Source: Ceratobasidium sp. AG-K
Taxonomy: Eukaryota > Basidiomycota > Agaricomycetes > Cantharellales > Ceratobasidiaceae
Length of the DNA: 64,000 nucleotides
Assembly: GCA_037039685.1 (NCBI GenBank)
Contig: JAWNGF010000004.1
Coordinates: forward strand, 248,001 to 312,000
Direction of reading: 5' to 3'
Under the pieces are notes generated by a model. That model did no database searches, was not told the DNA's origin, and was given only the letters and a program-made list of their open reading frames with translations. Made by a program: the position numbers and the translations under genes. This document shows positions 1 through 11,900 of this stretch, piece by piece. Position 1 is the stretch's first letter. Every line of letters begins with the position of its first letter.

Positions 1-567
1 GTAGGTCCAGTGCATACCTCAGGAGCAATCCAACGGCGTGAGTATTGACATGAGTGCGCTGATAGGGTGGGAAGACAATAATAAAACCAGGTTCGACTGT
101 CGAGAGTGCAGTCGAGGAATTGCAGTACGAGAGCGTACCAAGCAATGCATCTACAACCACAGTCAGACCAGTGATTGGAATAGTTGTAAACTTGCCCTTT
201 GTAAACCTGTCTCCGATTTTAGCTCTGTCGAGGATAACATACATGACCTTTCCTGAATCAAGTCTAAACTCTTCTAAAAAATATTCGAATTCTTCGAGAG
301 TGTTGGGCATAGCAGTCGGCATGTAATGCATCGTTTCGGGGTAAGTCGAGATGGCCTCAAATAGGGCAGCGGCATGTATGTGGGGCTACAAGCGATTAAT
401 ACTAGCTTATAGCTTGATGAGAGGCTTACGATGATTGGAGTGAGCTTGATTCTATCACTCTCGAGCTCTTTCACCGGGAAACAAAAGTTGACATCGTACG
501 GCTTTGTCGGGTCGGGCAAGACGATTTTGGGCTTGGGGGGTGATGCATAGTTATTTATATACGCCAT
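1..567 (-). CDS. GNAT acetyltransferase, copy 1 (3' part outside window)
   Basis: N-terminal two thirds of a GCN5-related N-acetyltransferase of the Acetyltransf_3 (RimJ/RimL-like) type, which moves an acetyl group from acetyl-CoA to an amine; the substrate is unknown. The start at 567 gives MAYINNY. Exon 1 (567-430) joins exon 2 at 385 in phase. A second intron (about 195-151) is in frame only if it begins with GC (GCAAGT...TAG, 45 nt). The stretch GFIIVFPPYQRTHVNTHAVG is the family's acetyl-CoA-binding region. The gene runs off the left edge near LLRYALDL. It lies head-to-tail with a second copy at 1111-16598, so this is a tandem duplication. Family call is firm; substrate unknown. Confidence 0.75.
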
Positions 568-1110
568 CAATGCCTGTCGTCCGGATGGTGAAAGCACAAC
601 GTGCTTTTACAGAGTCTGGTTGGTGACTCGACTCGCCGGAACAGGTCACGTGGATTGACCTCTGATTTGTCAGTTTCCCCACTTCTTTAGGCGTCCGTCC
701 ATATTCGTGAAGATCAGCATGGCGACGCCAGATTTCGGGCCCCGTTCTCATCATGGGTCCGTCAAGTGCTGAGATTTGATTCTCCATTGCTCAGTTCTTC
801 CGACCATGGTCACAATGAGGTCGCCGAAAAAATGGTCCTGAGTCCCTGCCCGTCAGCAAGACTTGAGACTCGAGTTCCTAACCTCCACCTGTAAGCATAG
901 TATCCGACTCAACAGGAAACTCAGACATCCCACACGAGTCAAGACTTGCATTTCATCTCCCTCGCCCCTCACGAATTAGACAGCTCTTACATCCCCATTG
1001 TTGAATTAAATTCCCTGGATTCAGACTTCAACCACCTTAGAGACGAAAATAAGCCCACTATATGCGCATACGTCGAAATACGACTCGTACGAACCTGTAT
1101 ACGAGCTACA
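568..1110. other. Intergenic spacer between the two GNAT copies
   Basis: Upstream region of copy 1 and downstream region of copy 2. Short open frames occur but none has family resemblance or matching splice sites. No promoter motif was recognised. Confidence 0.5.
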
Positions 1111-1793
1111 TCAATTCCCTACCCTGCGCTCCATAAGGGTACGTATATGCTCGCGCGCTCCCTTGTCCCAATCATCCCAACACATGGCAAGCGTCGTTCC
1201 ATGCGCCCCAGGTAGCCCAAGTGGGTCGCCTTCTCTCAGCGCCGCACTTCCTTCCTTTTCAGCTGGAAGCGATGTGACCCACCTAGCATGCCATGAATTA
1301 AATCGAGCTTTACCGTGCACATCCAGACACACCGTATTATCCCTTCCATCTTGAATCCTAACCGCTCTGCCGCACGCACGCTAGACTTGTTACTCGCGTG
1401 CGCCTGCCATTGAAACCTACGTACACCTAGTCCACCGTCTTTTGGCAGATCGAGTGCATACCTCAGGAGAAGGCCGGCAGCGTGGGTATGGACGTGGGTA
1501 CGCTGATAGGGAGGAAAGACGATAATAAAACCAGCAGAGATGACCGAAAGTGTGGCGCATGAGCGGATATAGGAGGCCGTGCCGAGCAAAGCATCTGCAA
1601 TACGGTGAGCAGGTTGTGTCATGAGTTTACAAGACATACCTCTTGTAAATCCATTGTCGATCTTGGACTTGTCCAGAATAGCGTACATGACTTTGCTCGT
1701 GTCCGCTCTGGACTCTTCTAAAAGGTATTCGAAGCTTTCGAAAGTGGGAGGCAAGGGGGCCGACATGTATTTCACCGTTTCTGGATGGGCCGT
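1111..1793 (-). pseudogene. GNAT acetyltransferase copy 2, 3' part, cut off by a transposon
   Basis: C-terminal two thirds of a second GNAT gene. It contains the acetyl-CoA site (AGFIIVFPPYQRTHVHTHAA), the family signature NKSSVRAAERLGFKMEGIIR and a C-terminal exon ending in EHIRTLMERRVGN. Two introns splice in phase: 45 nt ending near 1595, and one of about 60 nt near 1260-1320 that restores GIIRWVTSLPAEKEG. The reading frame stops abruptly at 1796, where the inverted repeat of the Harbinger element begins. The missing 5' part continues at 16380 on the other side of the 14.6-kb insertion. Compared with copy 1, the sequences on either side of the insertion join seamlessly. Confidence 0.85.
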
Positions 1794-1796
1794 AAT

Positions 1797-2048
1797 GGGG
1801 CCGCTCAATTTTCGCAGAGCAAGAAATCGTAAACGTATCAACAAAATAAAATGATCGATTTAGTGCGTTTTACTAGGTTGTGACTCGTTAGTCGGCACAT
1901 CCCTGACAGTCATGTGCCTTGGAGCCGATCAATGGATAACTGGGGGTGTCCCGGGTGACGCATGGCCTCGGTGCATATAACACACAATGTCGTGCCGACG
2001 ACCAAGTCATCCCCTCGCTATCATTGTTCGTTCGTATCGGCTTTACTC
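1797..2048 (+). repeat. Left terminal inverted repeat of the Harbinger element
   Basis: 252 bp, inverted copy of 16125-16376 with only scattered mismatches. It reads inward from GGGGCCGCTC and loses similarity just after CGTATCGGCTTTACTC. Long for this superfamily, where repeats of tens of bases are usual. Confidence 0.93.
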
Positions 2049-2493
2049 TATTGTCTTTAGTTTTACTTTGCGTGTCTGCACAGAAGACCTATTATCTCGC
2101 GACTGCTTCACCTTAGAGGCTTCAACTGTTCGGGTGTGTCTGAGGTCTTACTTCGTCAAGGCTTCAGTTTACTCGGCGCTCTAAGGCCATTGATTCTCTC
2201 TGCGTGACGCTCTTACCTCATCCGACTCGGGCGCCAACACAGGCAGTCAACTTTTTTGACCACAGTGAGTCTTTAGCTAGCTGCCTTTCATTGTTAGCGT
2301 GCTGATTGCTCGTGGTGCTGACACAGACCCACACCACCATCCTAAGCGCCTTGCATCGCATTGGTACTACGCGTGTTGATCGGCCCATCAGCTTTGTTAC
2401 TGCCAACATCTTTGCGTTCTAGTTTGCAAAGCAATCCACTTGTATTAATACTCTACATTCTGCTTGTATCACTTCGGCACCTGATTGTTGGGA
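2049..2493. other. Subterminal region upstream of the transposase
   Basis: About 445 bp between the left inverted repeat and the transposase start; presumably the transposase promoter and leader. No clear TATA box or coding signal was seen. Confidence 0.4.
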
Positions 2494-3986
2494 ATGAACA
2501 TCCCGGGTTTGGGTGGAAATCAGGGCTGGGATGATGATCTTCAACAAGTGGGGCGTATCCCTCGCTTAGATCGTGGTCTGAGGGGTGATGAGCTTGGAGA
2601 TGCTCCTCGAGCTTTCTTGCGATACGTAGACCAACTACCTCCAATCGAACCCGAACCCGAAATCGGCCCACCCCAACCTTTCAATGCTCGCCAGCCATAT
2701 ACAGTCACCACGGCGATTCGGAAAACGAACTGGTTTGAGAGGTCATTTGAATTTGATGAGAAGTGGTTTAGACTTGCCTACCGGTGTGCATAGAATGCTT
2801 GCTATACTTGCTCGGTGCAAGCTAATCGGTAACGTGTCAGCATGTCAAAGCGTGTGTATTTTGGTATCGTCCAACTCCTGGAGGCCAAACCAATATTTCT
2901 ATCTCATGGGCGACGCCCACAGCGTGAGGTGAAGTATCAGTTTGGCGTTTTCCTCCTACGATTTGGGTTATATGGCCCACCAACCACCGAGCCGGCGCTC
3001 AAGACGGGGATTGGCCACGGGACAGTTATCTTGTATTGCCGACGTGTAACCTGTGCCCTTCGTGAACTTGGGCTCGAAGTTGTGGCGTGGCCTGACGATG
3101 CTCGTAAGGATGAGATCAAACTCGCGTTAGGACGCCGTTTGGGAATCAATGGGGCCATTGGGATTGTGGATGGTAGTTTATTACCTCTTACCCATAAACC
3201 GTCCGTCGCTGGAGATTCCTACCTCTCTCGAAAGAAAACAGTGGCTGTAAGTAAATTTTGACTAGCAAAGCTGACAGACTAACCTAATCAATGGTGTTGT
3301 AAGGTTAACGCACAGATGGTGGTTGACCATACGTGTCGTATCATCTCGTACGATTTGGGGTGGCCCGGTTCTAAAAATGACCGGTTTATCTGGTTGAACT
3401 CGTACCTATGGCAGCATCGTCAACAATTCTTTACTGATGGAGAGTTTGTGTTGGGCGACAAGGGTAGGTATAGAATACAATCAGGGAGTGCTAATCATAA
3501 TCACCTATGCTAGGCTATCCATGTAGCCGTTATCTACTTCGACCCTATGCGGATGACGAGCTTGGAAACGACCGACAAAGACGAAAAGCATTCAACAGGC
3601 AGCTTTCCAGCGCTCGTGTCACTGTTGAACGTGCCTTTGGAAGACTAAAGGCTCAATTTCCATCCCTTGGTCTCATGGGTACCACGGAACATATCCAAGA
3701 CTTATACAAATCAATTGAAGCCATATTTACACTACACAACCTTTGCATTGATTTCCACGATAAAGTTGACGGGCTCCCAGATGCATATATCCAACACTTG
3801 CGTGAAGAGCAAAATCGTGATGACGACGACAAGGATGAAGAAGACCTGACTTTGCATGAGCGGGTTGGTTATCAAGATATGAGAAATTTTGAGGATGGTG
3901 ATCTTGCTGATGATAATGAGCAGTTACTTGAGACAGGAAGGAGGTTTCGTAACCTTTGCATTGATATTTTGTACCCTCCATCATAG
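2494..3986 (+). CDS. PIF/Harbinger DDE transposase
   Basis: Four exons (2494-2783, 2841-3246, 3304-3463, 3514-3986) splice in phase to 1329 nt, 442 aa, with no internal stop. The catalytic domain is of the DDE_Tnp_4 type: first Asp in GIVDGSLLPL, then YLSRKK, the second Asp in the block around YDLGWPGSKNDRFIW, and the Glu in ERAFGRLKAQF. The tail is acidic (DDDDKDEEDL). Family members cut and paste DNA between the inverted repeats in the nucleus, with a MYB/SANT partner for targeting or nuclear import. That partner lies next door, convergent, 242 bp away. The intact frame contrasts with the decayed retrotransposon nested nearby, so the protein could still be made. Confidence 0.93.
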
Positions 3987-4228
3987 CTTCAAGGTGCAAG
4001 TTGGGGAATCAATGTTTATATAATGCTATACATTCCATTTATTCCATACATGTCAGACTACAAACAGGACATGGCCAGCATGTTCCATAAAGAGTAGATG
4101 CACTGAACCCGGCATTCAAACAACACCCAGCCCTGATGACACCAAAGCCATCAGGCTGGATTTGCAAATGGATTTGGGGGTGGTGGAGCTAGTGGGTGCA
4201 AATCCACAGTTTGGCTGATGAGTTCGTT

Positions 4229-6245
4229 CTAGTGAATCACGGTTGCCTTTGGGTCAAGGAAGTTCATAAGATAACTAAAAGCCTGTGTCTGTAACTTGGC
4301 GGTCTTGTCATCTTCATCAGCAGGCACCGGCTTTGTAACCAACATAAGTGCTACGTCCTTGCAAACTACTGCCGACTCTGCCTCCTGGCGCCCCATGTCA
4401 AGCAGGACAGACTTCCAAAGCTCCATTCGCTTTAGAGTAGCCACTTCATGCATGTGCATGACATGAAGCTCAGGAATTTGTTGGTAAAGAAATGCCCTGG
4501 ACAAATCCACCTTGGTGTGGCTCTCCAACATGTTCTCCAGGCCAAGTCCAAGTTGTGTCGACATGGGGAGGGGGGCAGAGGCTGTCTGACCAGGTGGTTG
4601 AGCCATAGCCAGTGAGTTTGTGGGCTGCCGTGCCACTGTGGGGCCTAAAGATGAGCTGGGTTGTGTGGATTGTGCCCCACCAAGATGACACTGTGAGTGT
4701 GTGGAAATAGGGTTGACATGATTGGCCAGAGAGCCGGCCAGCGAAGGGACAGAAGATTCAGCAATGGAAGAAGAAGGGGCAGATGGGGTACAAGCTGAGC
4801 TGGAACTTGTTGCGAGGGACAGTCGAGCCGGCTGGGGTGCCACAAAGGATGGAAGAGGAGCTGGAGCCTTGGTTGGTGAGGACCACTCAGATATGTTCCC
4901 GCTTTGGTAATCCCCAGTCCAAAGGACAGTCAGGTTATCTTTCAGCCTGAGTATCAAGAGAATAGTAAGCTATAGTTTTTGGTGAAGCTCAATAACTCAC
5001 CATTCATGCATCAACACAAGCGGTCCATTTTCTGGGTCACGGGACCACTCCTCAACTTTGCGTAAGGAAATCTTCCCATGTTTCTTGCTCACACTTCTCT
5101 TGGCAACCTTGCCCATATGAGTGATGATATCTTGACTACTAGATCAATTGCCATTGCCACCACCACCAGTGAAATTGCTGAGTTGTACCACATCCTTATA
5201 TGTAGAAACAATATTGTTGAATAGTGAGATAAGGGGATCAAGATCCTGGGTTTCTTTAAAAACTTGTACCTGCAACTGATGTATGGACGGAGAGTGTTAG
5301 AGAAGCAAGTTGATAATACAATGAAGGCAATGGACAACTTACCTCCTCCCACATGGGTGGCATTCGGAAGTTTGCACGGGGTTTTGCTTGTGTAGGGGTC
5401 CACAATGCCTCTGCAACTTGAGATTTGTTGGCATCACAGGAAAAGAAAAACGATATCATTGCTTGCTTCTCTTTGAGGGTCCATCTTTGCCCATGCCCAC
5501 TCCCACTCTGAGAGCTGTCAACCATTGCTATTGCATTCATCCTGCCCAATGTGGACCCAGCCCAACCAACCTCAATTTTAGATGTTTGAGAAGCCCTTAG
5601 AGGCACAGGATTAACGGCACTTTGTTGCTCGTGGATCCCAGTATCTTGGGGATTAGATTGAATAGCCTGTGGAGCTCCCGCATCATAACTCAAGTCCTGT
5701 CCAGAGCATTAGCGTCTTAGGTAACCCAGCAGGGCCTGATTGGCTGAAACAGGTCTTACCATTGGCACAAGATTGTTGTGCAAATAGAGGGGGGAATTGG
5801 GAGCAACCAAGTCCTGGGGGGGAATTTCCCATTGTGGGATTGACTTGGGTGGTAGGTGAGCACTCAGTGCAGTGTTGTTCAAAATTTGTGTGCTCCTGTT
5901 GGTGTAATTATCAGCCAGGGGAGAAACCTGTTGACCACCAGCAGTTGCAGTGTTCACCAGACCAACATGAGATGAGATTCCAAACTGGGCAGGAGGACAA
6001 ACTGCTGGTTGTGTAGCAAGAAACCCAGAGCTTGAATCCAAAACAACAGGAGAATATGAATTGGAGTTCAGGGAATTCCCTGAGTATGCGTTGGAAAGAT
6101 ACACTTGATTTGTTCCCAGAATACCCCCATCACCCGAAAATAGAACCCCTAGGTAGGACAAAGGTATCAGCGACATGGAAGCTAATAAACCAAACACTAA
6201 GTATCAAAAATGAACTTACGACACTTGTTTGAATGGTACTCATCT
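4229..6245 (-). CDS. MYB/SANT-like protein of the Harbinger element, with one nonsense codon
   Basis: Multi-exon gene on the strand opposite the transposase. Exons join in phase from the Ser/Asn-rich segment (about 6145-5753), through a MYB/SANT-like segment with GQRWTLKEKQAMISFFFS (about 5480-5420), a middle segment (VQVFKETQDLDPLISLFNN, then MGKVAKRSVSKKHGKISL) and a Pro/Ser-rich C-terminal exon ending at 4229. In the middle segment a TGA at 5146-5144 interrupts the frame (GGGGNGN, stop, SSSQDI). The likely first exon encodes MSTIQTSV (6245), but its phase with the next exon is unsettled, so the start is uncertain. PIF/Harbinger elements encode such a DNA-binding partner that recruits the transposase to the element ends. 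Confidence 0.78.
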
Positions 6246-6483
6246 TTGGACAGCTGAGTGGGGAGCGTTGGCAGATGGCACAGGGCTGAGAAACAGGCAA
6301 CACATTGTCAACCCAACCCAGGGAGAAAGCCTACATCATGTCAGTCCAGCTAGTCAATATTCTATTCTTGGGTGGGAACTTACAAAGTCTAAGAAATCAT
6401 TGGGTATTTCAGTAATGGATTCTGAAATACTAGAAAACCTTTGTGAAAATGCAATAAGATAAACAAGCAGTTCTATGCACCCT
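6246..6483. other. Upstream region of the MYB/SANT gene, broken by the retrotransposon
   Basis: The retrotransposon entered here, 238 bp upstream of the proposed MYB start, so it separates the gene from sequence now at 13711 and beyond. The 5 bp ACCCT at 6479-6483 is the target copy on this side. Confidence 0.7.
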
Positions 6484-6939
6484 TGTCGTGAGCTAGCTCA
6501 CTCCATCGGACTCGCCCGTTGTCTCGCCCGCCTGTCTCCCTTCCTTCACGTTACGTTTCCGTTTCTGTTTGCCGCGTTGCCACCTTCTTGTGGTTTTCTG
6601 TTACATTGTGTAATGCGGCTGTGCTTTGTACGAGTCATGTCTGTTTATACAGCATGACTCACATGGACACTCCTGACTGGCTGTTATGTATGACTCGTGT
6701 GGCTGCGCCTTGTATGACTCGGCCACTTTCTGAATATATATAGAGGACCAACAAGCCTGGTAACCCCAGCTTGTTTTGTCTCGTCAAACATCCCCTTTGA
6801 GTGATACTTTGAACCACCCCTACCCTCAAGAGCCTACAGACACTTAAGTGTGTTGCGGTTCAAGAGGTCACTTAGGTCTTAGTGCCATCCACTCTCCATT
6901 GCGGCTTGTCTCATAGCCACTAAGAAGAAGCTTACGACA
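6484..6939 (+). repeat. 5' LTR
   Basis: 456 bp, TGTCGTGAGC...CTTACGACA. Same length as the 3' LTR and different at nine sites, each a transition at a CpG. Carries the promoter (TATA at about 6735) and the predicted RNA start near 6768. Confidence 0.97.
6733..6779 (+). promoter_or_regulatory. LTR promoter: TATA box and predicted RNA start
   Basis: AATATATATAG (6733-6743) is an evident TATA box. About 30 bp downstream, AGCTTGTTTTGT (6768-6779) is where transcription should begin, and is exactly the sequence complementary to the primer-binding segment at 6942-6953. The same arrangement occurs in the 3' LTR. The start site is inferred from spacing and complementarity, not mapped. Confidence 0.7.
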
Positions 6940-6941
6940 TT

Positions 6942-6953
6942 ACAAAACAAGCT
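6942..6953 (+). promoter_or_regulatory. Primer-binding segment, self-priming type
   Basis: ACAAAACAAGCT lies 2 nt after the 5' LTR and is a perfect 12-nt reverse complement of 6768-6779, the predicted first bases of the element RNA. It has no TGG typical of tRNA-primed elements. In Tf1 of fission yeast the RNA 5' end folds back to prime reverse transcription; this layout matches that mechanism. Confidence 0.8.
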
Positions 6954-6961
6954 TAACAAAC

Positions 6962-8958
6962 ATGTCTATTCAAGAAGATGGAGGGTCACGTCCCTCATCC
7001 ACTATATCAACAAGAAGAGGACCCAGTCGGGTGGCAAGGCCCACAGGATCACTAAACGAGCAAGATATTGCACAAATTCAAGCAGGAGGTCCTGCCCGAT
7101 CTCGCTCCCAAAGTCAAACATCAATGCCGGGAGCTTTCGGCATTGTTGACATGACAACTGTACAGGAAGAAGAACCCACTATCACGAATAGGGAACCAGG
7201 AGATCTGACAAATGACCCCACTCCAGCTGCAATTTGCATTCCAACTGGAAGTCCAGGGCCATCATGTCCCTTGTGGCCACCAGGGACTAGGAGACATTTC
7301 TTTTCTCCCCAACCCGAAGCTCATGGGGGCGTGTCGCTTATTCCCATTAGACCTCCTCCTACACCACACGTTCCCAATGTCCCTACAGTTCCTCAAATTG
7401 GAGGAACCATCACCAACGCAGGACCAATTCCAGTGGCTTCCCAGCCAGTCACACCAGCGATCCCAGCACCACCATATGTCCCACAGGGTTACTCCGGGCA
7501 ATCAGCCCCGGCACTACAAAGCACCGGTAACCCAGGAAGCTCAAGTTCAAGTTCCAGCTCTAGCAACAGGACTGTGATCAGTAATCTAGACGACCTGGAC
7601 AACCTTCTAGAAGGAAGACACAACGCCACCCTTAGGGTTATAGACGGAATGAGGGTCATTATAGATCGAAGGCTTAGTGGCCTAGAACAAGCCACACAAG
7701 TACTAGCAAACAACCAGCAAATCTTTAACGATTCCATCAACACCTTACAGGGCACCTTGACGGACATTCTGAACACGGCAAGAAATGGCGAACATAATTC
7801 CTTTCTAGTCGGACAAGATGTAACCCGCCTTCAAAATGAGGTTACCAACACTCAAGGACTAGTGAACAATGTACACGAAGAACTCAACACTACCAGACAA
7901 GGGCAACTCAAATGGAACGAGGCAGTAACACAAGGACTAGAAACCTTACGACAGGAAGGAACCTCCTTCACTGCCAAAATCACGGAAGTTCAGGAAGCTA
8001 TCAACAATATGCGAGAAGAAATGGACGAAGCATCCCTGCATGGGATCCCCTCCAGGCGATCAAATTCTCCACCACATCCAGACGCGGAATCTACCAGGAT
8101 CGACGAATTAGAATTAAGAATCCAACGACTGACCGAGAACCCAAACATCGGTAACGGACCACGTCGTCCCAAGGTGACTCGTCCAGAAGCCTTCGACGGA
8201 AAGAAAGGAGAAGGCGCTGAGATGTTCATCACGCAAATGGAAAGTTACTTTGTACGACTAGGCGATCAATACACTTCGAGGAAGAAAGGATCCGCAAAGC
8301 CCTAGCAAACTTCAAATCCAAGAACAAGGCCGCCACTCACTGGGCACAAGTTCTCTTACGATCACTTAACCAAGGAGAAATTAACCAAAATCTCGCCTCA
8401 TGGGAGGGTTTCAAAGCACACTTCATGGAACAGTTCAGCAACCCTAACAAAAAAGCTAAAGCCGAATCGGACATCTGAAAATGCAAACAGAACAACTTGG
8501 TAGCAAACTACGCTTCGGAATTCCGATACCTTCTGGTAGACGTAAACTGGGGACAGGAAGCTCTGATCAACCAATTCAAGGAAGGGTTGAAACCTGAAGT
8601 CAAAACCAAACTAGCTCGTTTCGAACTAACCCTGATCAACGAGGATGGGACAGAACAAGAATTATCTCTTGACCAATGGATATCTATCGCAATTTCTATT
8701 GATCAGAAACTCCAAGCAATCAAGAACACGACAGGGAAGAAGACAGTAACAGCATCCTCTAGCTCTACAAAAAGACTTCCAGACGAGGTTTACAAGGCTA
8801 GGATTTCCTCAAAACGCTGCCTGAAATGCGGATCAGACAAACACATGCTTGCCAAGTGCCCAGAGAAGGAATGGAAAAAGGAGGAACCTAACCTCAAAGG
8901 AAGGGAAGGAAAAATAGAAGAGGAATCCAAGTCGGGAAAAGGCGAGGTCTCCCTCTAA
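6962..8958 (+). pseudogene. gag: gag, with one frameshift and one nonsense codon
   Basis: Gag polyprotein forms the retrotransposon particle and binds its RNA. The frame starts at ATG 6962 shortly after the primer-binding segment. The N-terminal part is Pro/Ser-rich and includes a polyserine run near 7545, followed by a coiled-coil-like segment (NTQGLVNNVHEELNTTRQGQ). Near 8250-8275 the frame must shift (frame of 6962 to frame of 8275) to continue into EEERIRKALANFKSKNKAAT, the capsid-like region. A TGA follows at 8476-8478. The C-terminus has a zinc knuckle in KRCLKCGSDKHMLAKCPEKE (CX2CX4HX4C) and ends at the TAA at 8956-8958. Family identity is firm; the lesions make this copy non-functional. 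Confidence 0.88.
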
Positions 8959-8960
8959 CC

Positions 8961-11900
8961 GTGTGTGGAGAGACCAACAAACCAGTAATGGAAACAATGT
9001 ACCTTAGAGCTACCAGCGAATCGACAATTGTTTACACAAATATTACTGGAATCACGGAACCCATTGCTACTCTCATCGACTCAGGAGCTTCAAGGAACTT
9101 CATCAATATCACTTGGGCACAAAGAAACAACGTGGCCCTAATTGAACTGCCAACACCTAGAAAAATAATTGGAATCCAAGGGAAGGAACTGCCACATCAA
9201 ATCCGATTTAAGGCAAATCTGGAATTTGAGTTACATGGGAAAAACTTCAAACAAAGCTTCTTCGCCATGCCTACTGGAGATACACACTTGATTCTGGGGT
9301 TAGAATGGCTAGAGGAAGCCAATCCAATAATCAATTGGCTATCGAAAGAAATTTCCTGGCAACCAGATAACATCCTTGGAAAAGCCGCAGAAATCGATGA
9401 CATACCCGAAGAATTCAAAGATTATGCAGAAGTCTTTAGCAAAGAAAGGTTTAAACAGATACCGGACCATCGCCCATACGACTGTTGCATTGATCTGGTG
9501 GAAGGAGCAGAACTTCCTAAACCGGCTAGGCCAATCCCACTCTCACCCGCAGAATCTATAGCCCTCAGAAAGTACCTAGATGAGGAACTAGCGGCAGGCA
9601 AAATCTGACTGAGCAAGTCACCTGTAGCCGCAGCAACCTTCTTTGTTAAAAAGGGACTGGATGCAAAGAACCCAGAAAAACCTCCAGAACTCAGATTGGT
9701 CCAACACTTTGGGCCAATGAATGAAATAACAAAGGACGACCGCTTCCCTATGCCACTGATGGAAGATCTCCTTGACAAAATCAAGGACGCAAAAATCTTT
9801 TCTAAAATAGACTTGCACATGGGGTTCAACAACATCCGAATCAAAGAAGGAGACGAATGGAAAACAGCATTCCGAACCAAGGAAGGCCTATTCGAATATA
9901 TTGTCATGCCCTTTGGATTGAAAAACGCGCCGGCAACATTCCAACGATATATGAATCATATTTTCCACGACCTGATTGACATCTGTGTCATTGTTTACAT
10001 CGATGACATATTAATTTTCTCCAAAGACCGAAGCCAGCATGTGGAGGATGTTCGAAAGGTACTCAAGATCCTGTTGGACAACAACCTCTTTGCAAAACTA
10101 CCAAAATGCGAATTCTTCGTCAAGAAACTTGTCTACACAGGAATAAATATCAGCAAGGAAGGAATATCAATGCAAGAGGAAAAGGTCAAAGCAATCAAGG
10201 AATGGAAGGAGCCAAGGACAGTCAAGCAGGTCCAAGCCTTCCTAGGATTTGCAAACTTTTACAGGCGATTCGTACCAAACTTCAGCAGCCTGGCAAAACC
10301 CTTAACCATTCTAACAAGGAAGGACCAGAAATGGAAATGGGAAGCAGAACAACAGGAGGCTTTCGATAACCTGAAAAAGGAAATATGCAAGGAACCACTA
10401 CTGCGACATCCAGATCCAACAAAAGCTTACATATTGGAAACCGACGCAAGCGGCGTTGCTATGGGATCAATACTCTCTCAAAGACAAGACGACGGTTACT
10501 TACATCCCATCGCTTTCCTTTCAAAATCCTTTAACGCTGCACAAATGAACTACGATGTTCACAACAAGGAGTTAATGGCAATTGTGGAATCACTAGAACA
10601 CTGGTGATTACATCTAGAAGGAACGAAAGAACCGATAACTATCTACACTGACCACCATAACCTGCAATACTGGAAGAAGGCAACTACATTTAACCAACGT
10701 CACGCTCGATGGCATCAAATCCTGGCTTCCTACAACTTTGAAATAGTTTACCGTCCAGGGAACATGTCAACAAAGCCAGACCTACTGTCCAGAAGAGCGG
10801 ATCACAGCGAAATACCAACAGCAGAGCAAATCATGATCAAAGAGGAACAATTCAGAGGTTTCACCGGAGAAGTCAAGTCAGACATCATTGCTGACATTAA
10901 GGAAGCACAAACCGAAGACGAGAGCATCAGGAAGATCATAGAATTGTGCAAAGACAGGGAGACCCTACCCAAATCTGTGCAACAAGGAATTAGGAACTAC
11001 AACTTCGAAGAAGATCTGCTCTGGATAGATGGAAGAATCTACGTGCCAGAAGACAAGGACACTCGGCTAAAAATCCTCAGATTACACCACGATTCACCAA
11101 TAGCAGGACACCAGGGTCAAGCCCAAATGCTAGAGCTTATCTCAAGAAAATACTACTGGCCTGGACTTAAGGCAACAGTAAACAAATACGTTGATTCTTG
11201 TGAACAGTGCCAAAGGGCGAAAGGAACAAAAACCCAAGTACCACTGAAAGCACTCGAAATCCCAAACAGTCCATGGGAGGACATTGCATACGATTTCATC
11301 GTAAAACTTCCAAAATCACAAGGCAATGACAGCATTCTAGTAGTAGTGGATCGGTTCTCCCGCATGGCACACTTCATAGCCTGCAAGGAATCAACAACTG
11401 CAGATCAACTTGCCGATCTTTTCCTGAAGAACGTTTGGAGATTACACGGCTTTCCACAAAGTACAGTTTCGGACAGAGGAACAACTTTCAACAGCAGGTT
11501 CCTGAAGGCCCTCTACCAAAAAATCGGAACTACACCCACGTTCAGCACAGCATATCATCCACAAACAGACGGAATAACGGAACGGATAAACCAGTGGATA
11601 GAAGCATGGCTTCGTACATTTGTTAACTACAGGCAAGACAACTGGACCAAACTGCTTCCTATTGCAGAATTCTGCTACAACAACCAACGACATGGGATCA
11701 CGGGAAAAACCCCATTCAAGATTGTGAACGGCAGGGAACCACTATGGAATGTTCTAAGAGAAGCCACTACGATTCCTGAAGCAAATGACAAAGCAAATAA
11801 CTGGCAGGAAGTATGGGATGAAGCAAAAGCAGCTATGGAGTGGCACAGAAGAAAGGACACAGTGGAACACCAACCAAAGTACAAAGAGGACGACCTTGTC

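Noticed and set aside
6940..6960. tRNA-type primer-binding site
   Set aside because: No TGG after the LTR; the segment instead pairs perfectly with the element's own RNA start.
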